49,873 nucleotides of DNA from Deltaproteobacteria bacterium (GTDB taxonomy: Bacteria > Myxococcota_A > UBA796 > UBA9615). Position 1 is the stretch's first letter; every line of letters starts with the position of its first letter. A program made the translations under genes and the position numbers. The notes beneath the pieces are model-generated. The model was not told the origin of the DNA and did not search any database. It saw nothing but the letters and a program-made list of their open reading frames with translations. The DNA is taken from contig JAGSHC010000015.1 in assembly GCA_023954745.1 (NCBI GenBank), positions 1 through 49,873 on the forward strand, read 5' to 3'. This document shows, piece by piece, positions 34,044 through 42,927 of the stretch.

Positions 34044-34063
34044 CCAGGCACAACCGTGCCCGG
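34044..34063 (-). terminator. Second hairpin after the FHA/TonB gene
   Basis: CCGGGCAC and GTGCCTGG (one G-U pair) flank a 4-base loop, 67 bases downstream of the stop codon on the minus strand. It is not followed by a U-tract. The rest of the 33880-34129 gap holds only this, the hairpin at 33980-34007 and a promoter. Confidence 0.3.
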
Positions 34064-34129
34064 CCCACGCAGACTGATCTCATCTCGGATGGAGGAGGGC
34101 GGTGCGCGAGACCCGCGGCGCCCAGATGC

Positions 34130-35545
34130 CTACTGGCTCGAGAAGACCCAGTTGTACCCGTCGACCTCGATGTCGTCCTCGGGAGCGGGGAACTTGATCC
34201 GCTTCAGCTCCTTGGCAATGCACTGCCCGAGCGCGGCATTCCCGGTGGAGTTCCCGACGATGTCGACGTCGCTCGGAGAGCCGCTGGGGGTGATGATCCA
34301 GTAGGCCGTCACCTTGCCGCCGAGGTCGGGGTTCGACTTCAGTTCCTTCTCGTAGCAGGCCCGGATCCGCGCGTTGTAGCGCTTCATCGTGGACCGGACG
34401 GAGGCTGCGTCCTCGCTGCTGCCGATGTCCACGGACCCCGTATCCATCACGGCCTTGGGAGCCTTCGCTTCCTTGACGACCGCGCCGCCCTTGTCGCCGC
34501 CGGCGCCGCCGAGGTCACCGATGCCTGCCGCCCCGTCGCCACCGCCACCGCCACGGAGACCAGCCTGGTCCACGTCACGACGTCCAATCACCACGCCAGA
34601 GCTGTTGGCCAGCGCTTCGCCGACATCGTCCGCGAGTCCGCTGCCGTCACTGAGGAGGTCTGCGACCGCACCTTCTCGGGAGGAGTCCCCCGCAGTACCG
34701 ATGAGCGCGAGAAGCCCCTTGCTCGCCGCCTCTTCTTCGAGACGTGCGCGCTTCTCTTCGGGGCTCTCCTGAGGCTCTTCCGGCTCGTCGGAGCCCGCAG
34801 GCTCCTCCGCAGGCTCTTCGACAGGCGCGGGGGTCTCGGCCTCCTTCTCAACCACTTCGTCCGACTCGCCTTCGACGTTCTCGTCGACGGGCTTCGGCTC
34901 CTCCTCGGGAGGAAGCAGCATCTTGACGAAGCGATCGGGCAGGTCCTCGAGCCGCACCTTCTTTGGCGGCGGTTGAGACTCGATCCAGATCACGACTGCG
35001 GTGTGGAGGAGCGCCGAAAACAGCACGATGGCGAAGAACAGCCAGTCGACGTCCTCCCACCGGAAGGCGCGGAAGTCGCCACCCCGGGCACGCATCGGCT
35101 GCGGCGGGGGTGCAACGAACTGGAACAGGAAGGTGTACTCGCCGACGTAGACCTTGCCGCGATTCGTCGGCCCGAGTGTGAGCTCGAACCAACTCCCCTT
35201 CTTCTTCGCCTGGCCCTTCTGGGCCAACGAAGCGAGGGTGACGACCTTGTCGCCTACCGCCACCTTGCCGTGCATCTCTCCCGTGAACTGAAGGGCGTAC
35301 CCCCCGGTCCGGGGCGAGAAGATCTCGAAGCGCCGTGCAGGCAGCTTCGCTTCGGAGATGACGACGGTGCAGCGCGGATGAGAACCGACGGTCACTGATT
35401 GACCCGCCGGAATCAGGCGCTCTTCGACGATTCGCCCCGAGTGAATGATGCCGAGGCGAAGGATCTTTGGCTGCGGTGCACGTCCTGCTCCAGAGCGCGA
35501 GGCTCCAGAACTTCTACGTGGTCGCTGCGCTGGCTGTGCGCCCAT
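34130..35545 (-). CDS. FHA-like/TonB-type envelope protein (GltG/AgmX/PglI-like)
   Basis: The 471-residue protein starts with a cytoplasmic FHA-like beta domain (residues about 28-150; VTVGSHPRCTVVISEAKLPARRFE). One transmembrane helix (about 168-188, FFAIVLFSALLHTAVVIW), a long acidic Pro/Glu periplasmic linker and a Gly-rich stretch follow. A TonB/AgmX-PglI C-terminal domain ends it (MKRYNARIRACYEKELKSNP...GKVTAYWIITPSG). This plan matches GltG/NfsG, which spans the inner membrane and reaches outer partners in the gliding or spore-coat machine. It is last in a TolQ-TolR-TolR operon that would supply proton-driven force. The gap from the upstream TolR is 81 bases. Confidence 0.85.
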   Translation of the reverse strand: MGAQPAQRPRRSSGASRSGAGRAPQPKILRLGIIHSGRIVEERLIPAGQSVTVGSHPRCTVVISEAKLPARRFEIFSPRTGGYALQFTGEMHGKVAVGDKVVTLASLAQKGQAKKKGSWFELTLGPTNRGKVYVGEYTFLFQFVAPPPQPMRARGGDFRAFRWEDVDWLFFAIVLFSALLHTAVVIWIESQPPPKKVRLEDLPDRFVKMLLPPEEEPKPVDENVEGESDEVVEKEAETPAPVEEPAEEPAGSDEPEEPQESPEEKRARLEEEAASKGLLALIGTAGDSSREGAVADLLSDGSGLADDVGEALANSSGVVIGRRDVDQAGLRGGGGGDGAAGIGDLGGAGGDKGGAVVKEAKAPKAVMDTGSVDIGSSEDAASVRSTMKRYNARIRACYEKELKSNPDLGGKVTAYWIITPSGSPSDVDIVGNSTGNAALGQCIAKELKRIKFPAPEDDIEVDGYNWVFSSQ

Positions 35546-35626
35546 TCAGGTCCTCTCGCTGAGGCCCGTCCCGTCAACACGACGGAGCGGGGTCTCTTCC
35601 GGCACGGGTCTCGTGACCTACGTCGT

Positions 35627-36112
35627 CTATTCGGACTTGTAGACGACGAACTTGAATTCTGCGAACTGCGCCTGTCCTGCGGTGTACATCACCTCACGGA
35701 CGAGACTGAAGGGGATCTCCCGGTCGCACTGCAGAAGAATTCGCCCCTTGAACTTGTTCGCGGGGTTCCGCTCTGCCAGCGCCTTCGCCTCGTCTGCCTT
35801 CTCCTTGAGTGTATCAAACAGAGGCGAGATCAGGGTTCCGCGCTTGTACTCCTCGCCGACGATCCCACCGGAGACGTCCACGACCTTCACACCATCGACG
35901 GTGATGTTCACCTTGCTGACCACGGCGTTCACCGCGAGCTCCGGCGGCTTTTGAGCCGAAGAGCTGGGCAGGCGCAGGTCATCAGACGGCGCAATCTGGA
36001 TGTCCTCAGTCGAATACGACTTCAGGAGGAACACCAGAATGATGGTCATGATGTCCATCAAGCTGGTGATGTTCAGCTTTGCTTCTGCGGGTGGCTCGCG
36101 ACGCTTGCTCAT
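35627..36112 (-). CDS. TolR/ExbD/AglS-type motor subunit with the key Asp
   Basis: The 161-residue protein has a short cytoplasmic N terminus and one membrane helix, LNITSLMDIMTIILVFLL, containing Asp20, the residue that carries protons in ExbD/TolR motors. A periplasmic domain with ILLQCDREIPFSLVREVMYTAGQAQFAEFKFVVYK follows. It works with the TolQ-like protein encoded two genes upstream. The ribosome site precedes ATG 36112. It is the second of two TolR genes, and only this one keeps the membrane Asp. Confidence 0.88.
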   Translation of the reverse strand: MSKRREPPAEAKLNITSLMDIMTIILVFLLKSYSTEDIQIAPSDDLRLPSSSAQKPPELAVNAVVSKVNITVDGVKVVDVSGGIVGEEYKRGTLISPLFDTLKEKADEAKALAERNPANKFKGRILLQCDREIPFSLVREVMYTAGQAQFAEFKFVVYKSE

Positions 36113-36133
36113 CGTTCGTTTCCTCGCCGATCT

Positions 36134-36748
36134 CTACTTCGCGCCGCCGGCGACGACGACGTTGGGGAAGAGAAGCTCGCGCTCCGTCGCACCCTCGGGC
36201 TTGTGGTCTCGCGTGTGGTCCATCACCCCAACCAGCACGTGGTAGGCGATGTCCGCATTGGGCGCGATGATCACGTTCTCCTCATCGGGGTACTCGTCCT
36301 TCACCTGAACGACGAGCTCCTTGAGGGCCTTGAAATCATGGCAGGGGGTCTCGTGCTGGCACTCGGGAGCGCCGCCACACTGCGCCTTGCGGCAGTACGC
36401 GTCGTCCGAGGTCAGCCCCACCGTCGGAGCGTTGGACTTTTCAGCCACCGCTCCAGGACCGCCTTCGCCACCACCGAGGACCGCAGCGGATCCTGCGACC
36501 GTGAATCCCTCTGCCGTGATTCCGACAGTGAGGTTCAGGGGCGGCTTGTCGTCCTTCTTGTCCACATTCGTCTGCGGGGCACCGATGGCCGGCAGCGACG
36601 AGTCGATCACCGCGAGGGTCACGAACTGCGCAGAGGCGAGAAGGAACGGAATCAGCAGCGTCATGAGGTTCATGAACGGCAGCAGATTCAGCTCAATGTC
36701 TTCTTGACCGCCCGAGTTGCGGCGTCGACCAGATGGCTTGTAGCTCAT
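36134..36748 (-). CDS. TolR/ExbD/AglV-type subunit lacking the membrane Asp
   Basis: The 204-residue protein has a membrane segment, LNLLPFMNLMTLLIPFLL, where the usual TolR Asp is replaced by Asn27. The periplasmic part is long and includes a Cys-rich insert (CRKAQCGGAPECQHETPC) plus a typical TolR end (ENVIIAPNADIAYHVLVGVMD). In two-subunit-type motors such as AglRQS one paralogue may be structural. The Cys cluster, four Cys in 18 residues, suggests disulfides. ATG 36748 is chosen over 36751 because GGAG lies 5 bases away instead of 2. Confidence 0.82.
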   Translation of the reverse strand: MSYKPSGRRRNSGGQEDIELNLLPFMNLMTLLIPFLLASAQFVTLAVIDSSLPAIGAPQTNVDKKDDKPPLNLTVGITAEGFTVAGSAAVLGGGEGGPGAVAEKSNAPTVGLTSDDAYCRKAQCGGAPECQHETPCHDFKALKELVVQVKDEYPDEENVIIAPNADIAYHVLVGVMDHTRDHKPEGATERELLFPNVVVAGGAK

Positions 36749-36831
36749 CATCTCTCCGGGTGTGGAACGAGCAGGCTCCTGCTCATGACAGGAGCCTGCT
36801 CCGGAGGTTCCCGCGAAAGTTCAGCAACCGC

Positions 36832-37488
36832 TTAGGAAGCGGCGCCTTCTTCCTTGAGCGCACCGCGGTTGCGAGCGGCCAGCAAGTTGATCAGCTTGAC
36901 GCTGTACTGGTCGATCTCGTCGATGAGCTTGCGGGTGCGGTTCTCGATGACCGAGTGGCAGATCATCACCGGGATGGCGACGACCAGGCCGAACGCCGTG
37001 GTGTACATGGCGACCGAGATACCGGAGGCCAGCATGGTCTGCTTGGTCTCGGGGGAGGCAGCAGCAACCGCCTTGAACGCCTGGACGAGACCGGAAATGG
37101 TCCCGAGCAGTCCGAGCAGGGTGGCGACGTTTGCCCACATGCCGAGGTAGGCAGTGCGCTTCTGCAGCATCGGGACCACCTCGAGGGTGGCCTCCTCAAC
37201 CGCAGTGGTGATGTCTTCGGTGCGTCGGTTGGCGCGGGTAAGCCCGGCCTTGAGCACCTTGGTGAGGGCAGCGTTGCTCTCCGCGTTGCACAGCTTGATG
37301 GCGCGGTCGATGTTGTTGGCCATGATCAGCTTCTGAACTTGGGCCATGAACGCAGCGCCGTTCAAGTTGTAGCGGAAGAGAATCATGTACCCACGCTCGA
37401 TCACGGTCGCCATAGCGATGACCGAGACGACGAGGATGATGTACATGAAGGGTCCGCCGTCGCGGAAGAAGTTGAGGACGAACGACAT
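36832..37488 (-). CDS. TolQ/ExbB/AglR-type proton channel subunit
   Basis: The 218-residue protein has three membrane helices (residues about 14-35, 115-140, 155-180). The conserved segment ANVATLLGLLGTISGLVQAF and the Thr/Ser-rich MYTTAFGLVVAIPVMI are typical of TolQ/ExbB/MotA proteins. With two TolR-type partners and a TonB-type protein downstream it should form a proton-driven motor. It opens with GGAGGT 9 bases before ATG 37488. Confidence 0.9.
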   Translation of the reverse strand: MSFVLNFFRDGGPFMYIILVVSVIAMATVIERGYMILFRYNLNGAAFMAQVQKLIMANNIDRAIKLCNAESNAALTKVLKAGLTRANRRTEDITTAVEEATLEVVPMLQKRTAYLGMWANVATLLGLLGTISGLVQAFKAVAAASPETKQTMLASGISVAMYTTAFGLVVAIPVMICHSVIENRTRKLIDEIDQYSVKLINLLAARNRGALKEEGAAS

Positions 37489-37532
37489 CTCTACAGGACC
37501 TCCGATGGCACGAGCGCCGATTTCGACGCATT

Positions 37533-37562
37533 GAGTCCGCGAGGGATGTCTCTCACGGACTC
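37533..37562 (-). promoter_or_regulatory. Hairpin in the gap before the motor genes
   Basis: A 7-bp inverted repeat (GAGTCCG / CGGACTC) with a small inner GAG/CTC lies in the 105-base gap between the 94-residue protein gene and the TolQ-like gene. It might be an RNA-processing or attenuation site. Confidence 0.35.
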
Positions 37563-37593
37563 GGGAATCTCACTTGCGGCTGAGGGCTGTTCC

Positions 37594-37878
37594 CTAGAAC
37601 GGGGCCTTCTCTACCGACTTCACAATTTTGGGGATGAAGCTCTCTTTTAGCTGAAGCGTCTCGAGATCTTCCTGTTCTTGCCTGGTGATGATGTAGCCGA
37701 CTTCGGGCTTATGGACATAGCCCTCAATCGTGTCTGCTTCTTCTTCACCGAACGTGATCTTTTTTCGACGCCCCTGTGCGTCTGCGTCCGCAGGGTACAC
37801 AGGCAGTGCCATCAAGCCAAGAAGGAGGCCTACGATGAGCTTCGCGAAGAACGGAGGAACGTAAGTGTTCGTTTTCAT
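37594..37878 (-). CDS. Small exported protein preceding the motor genes
   Basis: The 94-residue protein has a signal peptide (LIVGLLLGLMALPVYPADADA). Its mature domain is short and charged (RRKKITFGEEEADTIEGYVHKPE, then YIITRQEQEDLETLQLKESF). Small proteins of this layout occur before TolQ/TolR genes in Myxococcota and may be a periplasmic partner of the motor, but its function is unknown. ATG 37878 is preferred to GTG 37893 because GGAAGAA is well spaced. A TATAAT sits about 23 bases upstream. Confidence 0.75.
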   Translation of the reverse strand: MKTNTYVPPFFAKLIVGLLLGLMALPVYPADADAQGRRKKITFGEEEADTIEGYVHKPEVGYIITRQEQEDLETLQLKESFIPKIVKSVEKAPF

Positions 37879-37900
37879 TGCCGATTCTTCCACGTGTCGA

Positions 37901-37906
37901 ATTATA
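37901..37906 (-). promoter_or_regulatory. Perfect TATAAT upstream of the motor genes
   Basis: A perfect TATAAT on the minus strand lies between the TPR lipoprotein and the 94-residue protein gene. A TTGACT only 10 bases upstream is too close to act as a classical -35. It suggests that the motor genes can be transcribed separately from the TPR genes. Confidence 0.5.
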
Positions 37907-37945
37907 GGGCGCCGGAAGTCAACCTAGCAAGCTGAGCAACCGGGT

Positions 37946-39394
37946 CTACTGACCCTCAGCGCCGCCCGAGGTTCCCGAGTTTTGCGTTTCCGCAGCCTTT
38001 GCTGCTTCCGCCGCCTTTCGAGCCTTTTCGGCCGCGCGTGCCTTCTTCTTCGCCTCGCGGTCCGCCTTCTTGCGAATGCGCTCCTTCGCGCGCTCCGCCT
38101 CCGTGATGTAGGAGTGCACCGGATCGTCGTCAGCGATCACTCCTCCATCTTTGAGCCGCTCTGCCTTGTACTTGTTGTACGTCGTGAGGGCGGAGCTGTA
38201 GTCCTTGTCGAAGTCGGCCTGGAGGATCCCGAGGTTGAGCATGGCCGCGAGGGCGTGCTCGCTTCCTCCAATGACAACCTCGTCGTAGAGACGCCGCGCG
38301 TTCTCGACATCGCCGGTCCCCCGGTATGCGACTCCGAGATCCAACTTGATCGCGTCGCTCCCCGGCAGAGTGCGGTGCGCCTGCTCCAGCAGGGCCCTCG
38401 CCCCCTCGAAGTCGTAGTTCTTCAGCTTGATGTACGCCAGGTTCACCATCGCGCCCACATGATCGGGGTCGAGGGCGCGGGCTGCGTTGAACCGCTCCTC
38501 GGCGGCGTATTCCTTGCCCATCCGGAAGAAGACCAAGCCCATGTTCGCCTGGATTGAGGCGCTGTCACCGCCACCGGGCACCGATGCCTCCGCCTTCAAG
38601 AAGACGAAGCGAGCGAGCTCGAGTTGACCCTGGTCGAGGTAGCAGAGCCCCAGCGTGTTGTAGGCGTCGAGGCTGTTGCTGTTGATCCGAAGGATCCCCT
38701 TGGCCTTGTCGAGGGCCTTCTGGGTGCGTCCCTGCTTCCGCAGGATCCTCGCCACTCCGTTGAGCAGTTCGACGTTGTCCTTGTCCTTGGCGAGTCCGAG
38801 TTCGAAGGTCCTCGCGGCCCCCGCGAACTCACCAGCGCGCTCCATCGTGAGTCCGAGGGCCAGGTAGGCATCGATCCGCTCAGGCTCGAGATCCTTCGCC
38901 TTCTTCAGCGATCGCTTCGCCTCGGGAAGGTTGTTCATCTTGAGCTGAAGGCGCCCGAGGTTGTACCAGGCCTCTGAGAAGTCCGGCACGAGCTGCACGG
39001 CTCGGCTCAGGCGGTCTAGAGCCGCAGCCTCGTTCGGGGCGGCGCCCTGGATGCTCATCTGAAGGGCGACCGCCTCCTCGAACAGCTGCTTCGCCTGCTC
39101 CTCGGGCGGTGGCTCCCAGATCGGCTGTCCCCCGGCATCGAACATGGGGTTGCCGGCGCCGTCCAGGGCCTGCATCCGCCCGTCGGTGTTCTTGTACCGA
39201 CCGTCAGCCATCAGTTCGAACGGCAAGTTCCCCGTCGCGCCGGGTGCCGGAGTCGTTTCCTCGGCCGCGGGCGCCGGGGTCGTCGCCGTCGCTGTCCCAG
39301 AGGTCGTCGTGCCGGTGCCCATTGGGCACCCTTCGGCTCCGAGACCAAATGCGGCGCCAACGAGAGCGAGAAGTGCGAAGCCGCGGAGACTCAT
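37946..39394 (-). CDS. TPR lipoprotein (GltE/AglT-like)
   Basis: The 482-residue protein has a lipoprotein-type signal ending near Cys23 (LGAEGCPMG). A Thr/Pro/Ala-rich linker follows. About eight tetratricopeptide repeats come next (for example FSEAWYNLGRLQLKMNN, VELLNGVARILRKQG, AYNTLGLCYLDQGQLELA), then a highly charged Lys/Ala tail (KKADREAKKKARAAEKARKAAEAAK). TPR lipoproteins of this size belong to the outer-membrane part of the gliding/sporulation machine. It overlaps the upstream giant TPR gene by 4 bases. Confidence 0.82.
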   Translation of the reverse strand: MSLRGFALLALVGAAFGLGAEGCPMGTGTTTSGTATATTPAPAAEETTPAPGATGNLPFELMADGRYKNTDGRMQALDGAGNPMFDAGGQPIWEPPPEEQAKQLFEEAVALQMSIQGAAPNEAAALDRLSRAVQLVPDFSEAWYNLGRLQLKMNNLPEAKRSLKKAKDLEPERIDAYLALGLTMERAGEFAGAARTFELGLAKDKDNVELLNGVARILRKQGRTQKALDKAKGILRINSNSLDAYNTLGLCYLDQGQLELARFVFLKAEASVPGGGDSASIQANMGLVFFRMGKEYAAEERFNAARALDPDHVGAMVNLAYIKLKNYDFEGARALLEQAHRTLPGSDAIKLDLGVAYRGTGDVENARRLYDEVVIGGSEHALAAMLNLGILQADFDKDYSSALTTYNKYKAERLKDGGVIADDDPVHSYITEAERAKERIRKKADREAKKKARAAEKARKAAEAAKAAETQNSGTSGGAEGQ

Positions 39395-42300
39395 CGGCTC
39401 ACCTCGAGGGCCGCATAGAGGTTCGGATCGTGCAGCATCCAGGCCGTGGGATCCGCCTCGGTGATGGGAGCGGGCACCTCCTGGGTGTCCGACTCGATGA
39501 CCGTGCTCTCCTCGGGCTTGAACACCGGGTAGGTGTTCTCATCGATGAGGTTGAGCTCCTTCAGCGCCTCGTCGACCCAAGGGTTGTGACGCTTCTTGCT
39601 CTTCGCGAAGTCCACGACCGCCTTGAAAGACTCGATCGCCTTGTTCTCGAGAGGCTCCGCCTGCTTCTGCAGCTGCTCGACGTAGACCTCGAAGAGGTCC
39701 ACGTTCTCTTCGACCTCGGGAGGGATCGGAGCCTGAAGCCAGGACTCGGCGTGCGCCTTGAACGTCAGGCCCTTGTAGTAGAGCGCCATCGATTGGTACT
39801 GGAAGTCCGGGTACTCGAGGACCATGTCGTCGAACGCCTTCGCGAGGGAGACGTTCCACTCGGCCTTCCGCGTCAGGATGTCCTTGTCCTTCGCGATCAC
39901 ACCGGTGAAGACCAGCTCCTTGTACTCGTCGTACTCGGCGATGATCGGCTCGATGTGGAGCCCCGCTGCGATCTGTATCCCGACGCCCTGGAGTTGGTCC
40001 TTCAGCAAAGCGTAGTTCTCGGTGATCGCGGCGCGGCGCCGATCGGCGTCGCGATTCTTGCCGGCCTCCTCGGAGTAGTCCGCGAGCTTGCCCTGCGTCT
40101 CCATCCAAAGGTCCGCGTCCTCCTCGCCGTACTCCTCGAGCCACTCCTGGTAGATGCGAATCGCTGCGGAGCGGTCGTTCGCGCTCTCGTACAGCTCCGC
40201 TGAACGGTAGAGCACGTCCTTGGCATCGGGGAGATCCGGGTAGGCCCCGTGGTACTCCTCGTAGCTGACCGCCGCCTCGCGGAACCGGCCGAGGCCGATC
40301 TTCAGGAACGCCGCGTTGAAGATGGCGTTGGGCGTGTCTTCGTGATCGGGGTGGTACGTGGCCACCTCTTCGTAGTACTTGACCGCCTTCTCGAGCTCGA
40401 GCACACGCTCGTAGTTCGACGCCATCTTCCAGAAGGTGGCTGGCGCCTGCTCGGACTCGGGGAACTCCCGGAGCAGCTTCTCGTAGTACGAGTTGCTCTG
40501 GTCCGTGTTGCCCAGCTTCGAGTAGGCCTGAGCGACGTTGTAGAGCACCAGGTCGATGTTCTTCGGCTCGGCGCGGCTCGACTCGTCGGCGTAGAGGTCG
40601 TAGTAGGCCTCGAACGCCTCGACGGCGCACTTGTACCGCTCCTCGTTGTAGGCGAGCTCACCCTCCTTGAAGAGACCCTTCTTCTCGAGGTCGGTGAACG
40701 CGTCGAACTGCGCTGTGGCGAGGTCTGCGTCCGATCCGAGCTGCATGCCGGCGAACCGCGAAGCCGACTGGCGCATGCGGGTCAGCTGGCCCGTGTAGAG
40801 ATACGAGTCGACGATCTGACCGGCCGCCGACTGAGCAAACTCGCTCTCCGGGTACGCCGCGATGATCTCCTCGTAGATCCGCCGGGACTCCGGCAGCTGG
40901 TTCGAGTAGTAGTAGATCTGCCCGATGTCGTAGAGGAACACCGACATGTCGGGGTGTTGGGGGTCGGCTTCCTGGAGCCGGCGAACCGCGGCGACATACG
41001 TCGTCGAGATCTCGGACAGGTCCAAGCGGCGGTACTGGATCTTCTCGCCCAGCGGCGGCTTGATGACTGCGAGCGCCTCAGGCCGGGTCGTGACGTCTCC
41101 GTCCCGCTCCTTCCAGAGGTAGTTCGACGCGTAGGCGATGCCCGCGATGGCTTCCTTGCGGTACTCGTCCTCGGGGTAACCGAAGAGCCGCTCGTACTGC
41201 TCGATGGAGTTCGCCCACTGCTCGGCGCCGAAGTAGGTCTCTGCGAGGTAGAAGTTCAGCTCGTAGGCGTTGCCCGCGAACGGATACCGCTCGAGGTACT
41301 CCTCGTACTTCCTCGCGGCAGCGAGGTAGTCCTCGGGGAGGCCGCTCTTGTTCGCCTTGTCGTGGTAGCTGTAGGCAACCCACTGGAGCGACTGAAGGAT
41401 GTACTGCGTCGCAGATGCGATGGCGTCCTTGTTGTTCTTGTTCGCCTCGTACCACTTGCCGTCGAGGCCGTACCTGTTGGTCAGGACGATGCGGGCGTCG
41501 GCGGCTCCATCGGGATCGGGAAGCGGCAGGTTCTGATAGAGGACGACGACCGTGTTCTGAAACTCCGGCCCCTCGGCTGCGAGGGGATACCGCGCCTGGA
41601 GGCGCTGATAGGCGTCGATGGCATCCTCGAACCGGGCCTGCTCGACCAGGACGCCCGCGACCTGCTTCAAGACCTCGAAGGTCCATCGGCGCTCGGAGCC
41701 GAGTCCGTCCAGCTTCGCCATGGAGTACTCCATGGGGGTCTTGCTGGCCTCCTCGAAGAGCTCGAACTCCGACTGCTCCTGGGAGAGGTCAGCGAGCGAA
41801 ATGGCCAGGTAGCGCACGGCCTCAGGCTTGAGGTCCGCTTCGCGACCCGTGCGGGCCTCGCGCTTCTCGGCCCACTCGATCAGGTCGGTGAAGCGGTCGA
41901 CGGCGACGTCGAGGTCATCGACCTTGTAGTAGGCCCACGCAACCTTGTAGAGGGCGAGCTCGAAGAGCCGCTGGTCCGTGTCGTCCCACTTCTCCTCGGC
42001 TTCGCGGTCCCGACGGGCCTCGAACTCACCGAGGATCTTCTCGTAGTGGTAGAGCGCCTGGTCGAGCTGGTTCTCTTCGAAGTAGATGTCCGCGAGCCGG
42101 AAGAACGCCTGGGCCCGGTACGTCGAGTCGGGGACGTTGTCGACCAGGGCCTGGTAGGTCTCTCGCGCCTTCTCCGGGTCTTCGTTGCGGCTCGCCTCGT
42201 CCGAGTAGGTGTACCCGAGCATGTAATAGACAGCGCCCAGATCTCCGTACTCGGGGAAGTCGCGGATGATGCGCTTGTACAGCGCGATCGACTTTCGATA

Positions 42301-42927
42301 GTCCTTGCGGGGCGGCTCGGGCAGGTACTCGAGCTTGCCGGCGTCGAAGAGGTCAGCGAGTTCGTCGTACTCCTCGTTGTCGACGAGGAACTGCTCGTCC
42401 GCGTCTTCGAAGTACAGCTCGCCGAGGCGGAACATCCGACGGGCGGTGTACGCCGACTCTTCGTGTTCGTTGACGAACTTCTCGTGGGCCTCGATGGCCT
42501 TCTTGCGCAGGATGCGCTCCTCGAGGTCCGCCTTGTTCACGAGGCGCTCGTAGCCCTCCCGAAGCTCGGAGACCTCGGTGTCGTACTGACGAAGGACGAT
42601 GCGGTTGACCTCCTCGCCGAACTCCGCGACGCGAAGCTCATACCGCTCGTGGGTCTGGCGGAAGAGATCGAGCTCGCTGTCGTCAGCCTGCTCGCTCCCA
42701 TCGCCGGTCTCGACCTCCTCGAGGTCTGCGTCGCCCACGATCTCCGTCTCCGGCTCGTCTTCGGGCAGCGCTTCGGGCTCTTCGTCCTCTTCGCACGCGT
42801 CGAGCTGGACCGGTCCAGCATTGGCGACCGGCTGCTCCTCGGCGTCCTCCTCGGCCTGGGCAAACGCCAGAGCGGGGATCAGGAGAAGCAGCGCCAGCAG
42901 GCTTCGAATCAAGGCCTGCATGCTCAT
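39391..42927 (-). CDS. Large periplasmic TPR protein (GltD/AgnA-like)
   Basis: The 1178-residue protein has a signal peptide (SLLALLLLIPALAFAQ) and a strongly acidic N-terminal region (Glu/Asp-rich to about residue 80). The rest consists of many degenerate TPR hairpins (for example FQNTVVVLYQNL, YKCAVEAFEAYYDLY, AVSYEEYHGAYPDLPDAK). It matches the size and composition of the largest TPR proteins of Myxococcota gliding loci. It probably forms a periplasmic scaffold. It overlaps genes on both sides by 4 bases, indicating one transcript. Confidence 0.82.
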   Translation of the reverse strand: MSMQALIRSLLALLLLIPALAFAQAEEDAEEQPVANAGPVQLDACEEDEEPEALPEDEPETEIVGDADLEEVETGDGSEQADDSELDLFRQTHERYELRVAEFGEEVNRIVLRQYDTEVSELREGYERLVNKADLEERILRKKAIEAHEKFVNEHEESAYTARRMFRLGELYFEDADEQFLVDNEEYDELADLFDAGKLEYLPEPPRKDYRKSIALYKRIIRDFPEYGDLGAVYYMLGYTYSDEASRNEDPEKARETYQALVDNVPDSTYRAQAFFRLADIYFEENQLDQALYHYEKILGEFEARRDREAEEKWDDTDQRLFELALYKVAWAYYKVDDLDVAVDRFTDLIEWAEKREARTGREADLKPEAVRYLAISLADLSQEQSEFELFEEASKTPMEYSMAKLDGLGSERRWTFEVLKQVAGVLVEQARFEDAIDAYQRLQARYPLAAEGPEFQNTVVVLYQNLPLPDPDGAADARIVLTNRYGLDGKWYEANKNNKDAIASATQYILQSLQWVAYSYHDKANKSGLPEDYLAAARKYEEYLERYPFAGNAYELNFYLAETYFGAEQWANSIEQYERLFGYPEDEYRKEAIAGIAYASNYLWKERDGDVTTRPEALAVIKPPLGEKIQYRRLDLSEISTTYVAAVRRLQEADPQHPDMSVFLYDIGQIYYYSNQLPESRRIYEEIIAAYPESEFAQSAAGQIVDSYLYTGQLTRMRQSASRFAGMQLGSDADLATAQFDAFTDLEKKGLFKEGELAYNEERYKCAVEAFEAYYDLYADESSRAEPKNIDLVLYNVAQAYSKLGNTDQSNSYYEKLLREFPESEQAPATFWKMASNYERVLELEKAVKYYEEVATYHPDHEDTPNAIFNAAFLKIGLGRFREAAVSYEEYHGAYPDLPDAKDVLYRSAELYESANDRSAAIRIYQEWLEEYGEEDADLWMETQGKLADYSEEAGKNRDADRRRAAITENYALLKDQLQGVGIQIAAGLHIEPIIAEYDEYKELVFTGVIAKDKDILTRKAEWNVSLAKAFDDMVLEYPDFQYQSMALYYKGLTFKAHAESWLQAPIPPEVEENVDLFEVYVEQLQKQAEPLENKAIESFKAVVDFAKSKKRHNPWVDEALKELNLIDENTYPVFKPEESTVIESDTQEVPAPITEADPTAWMLHDPNLYAALEVSR

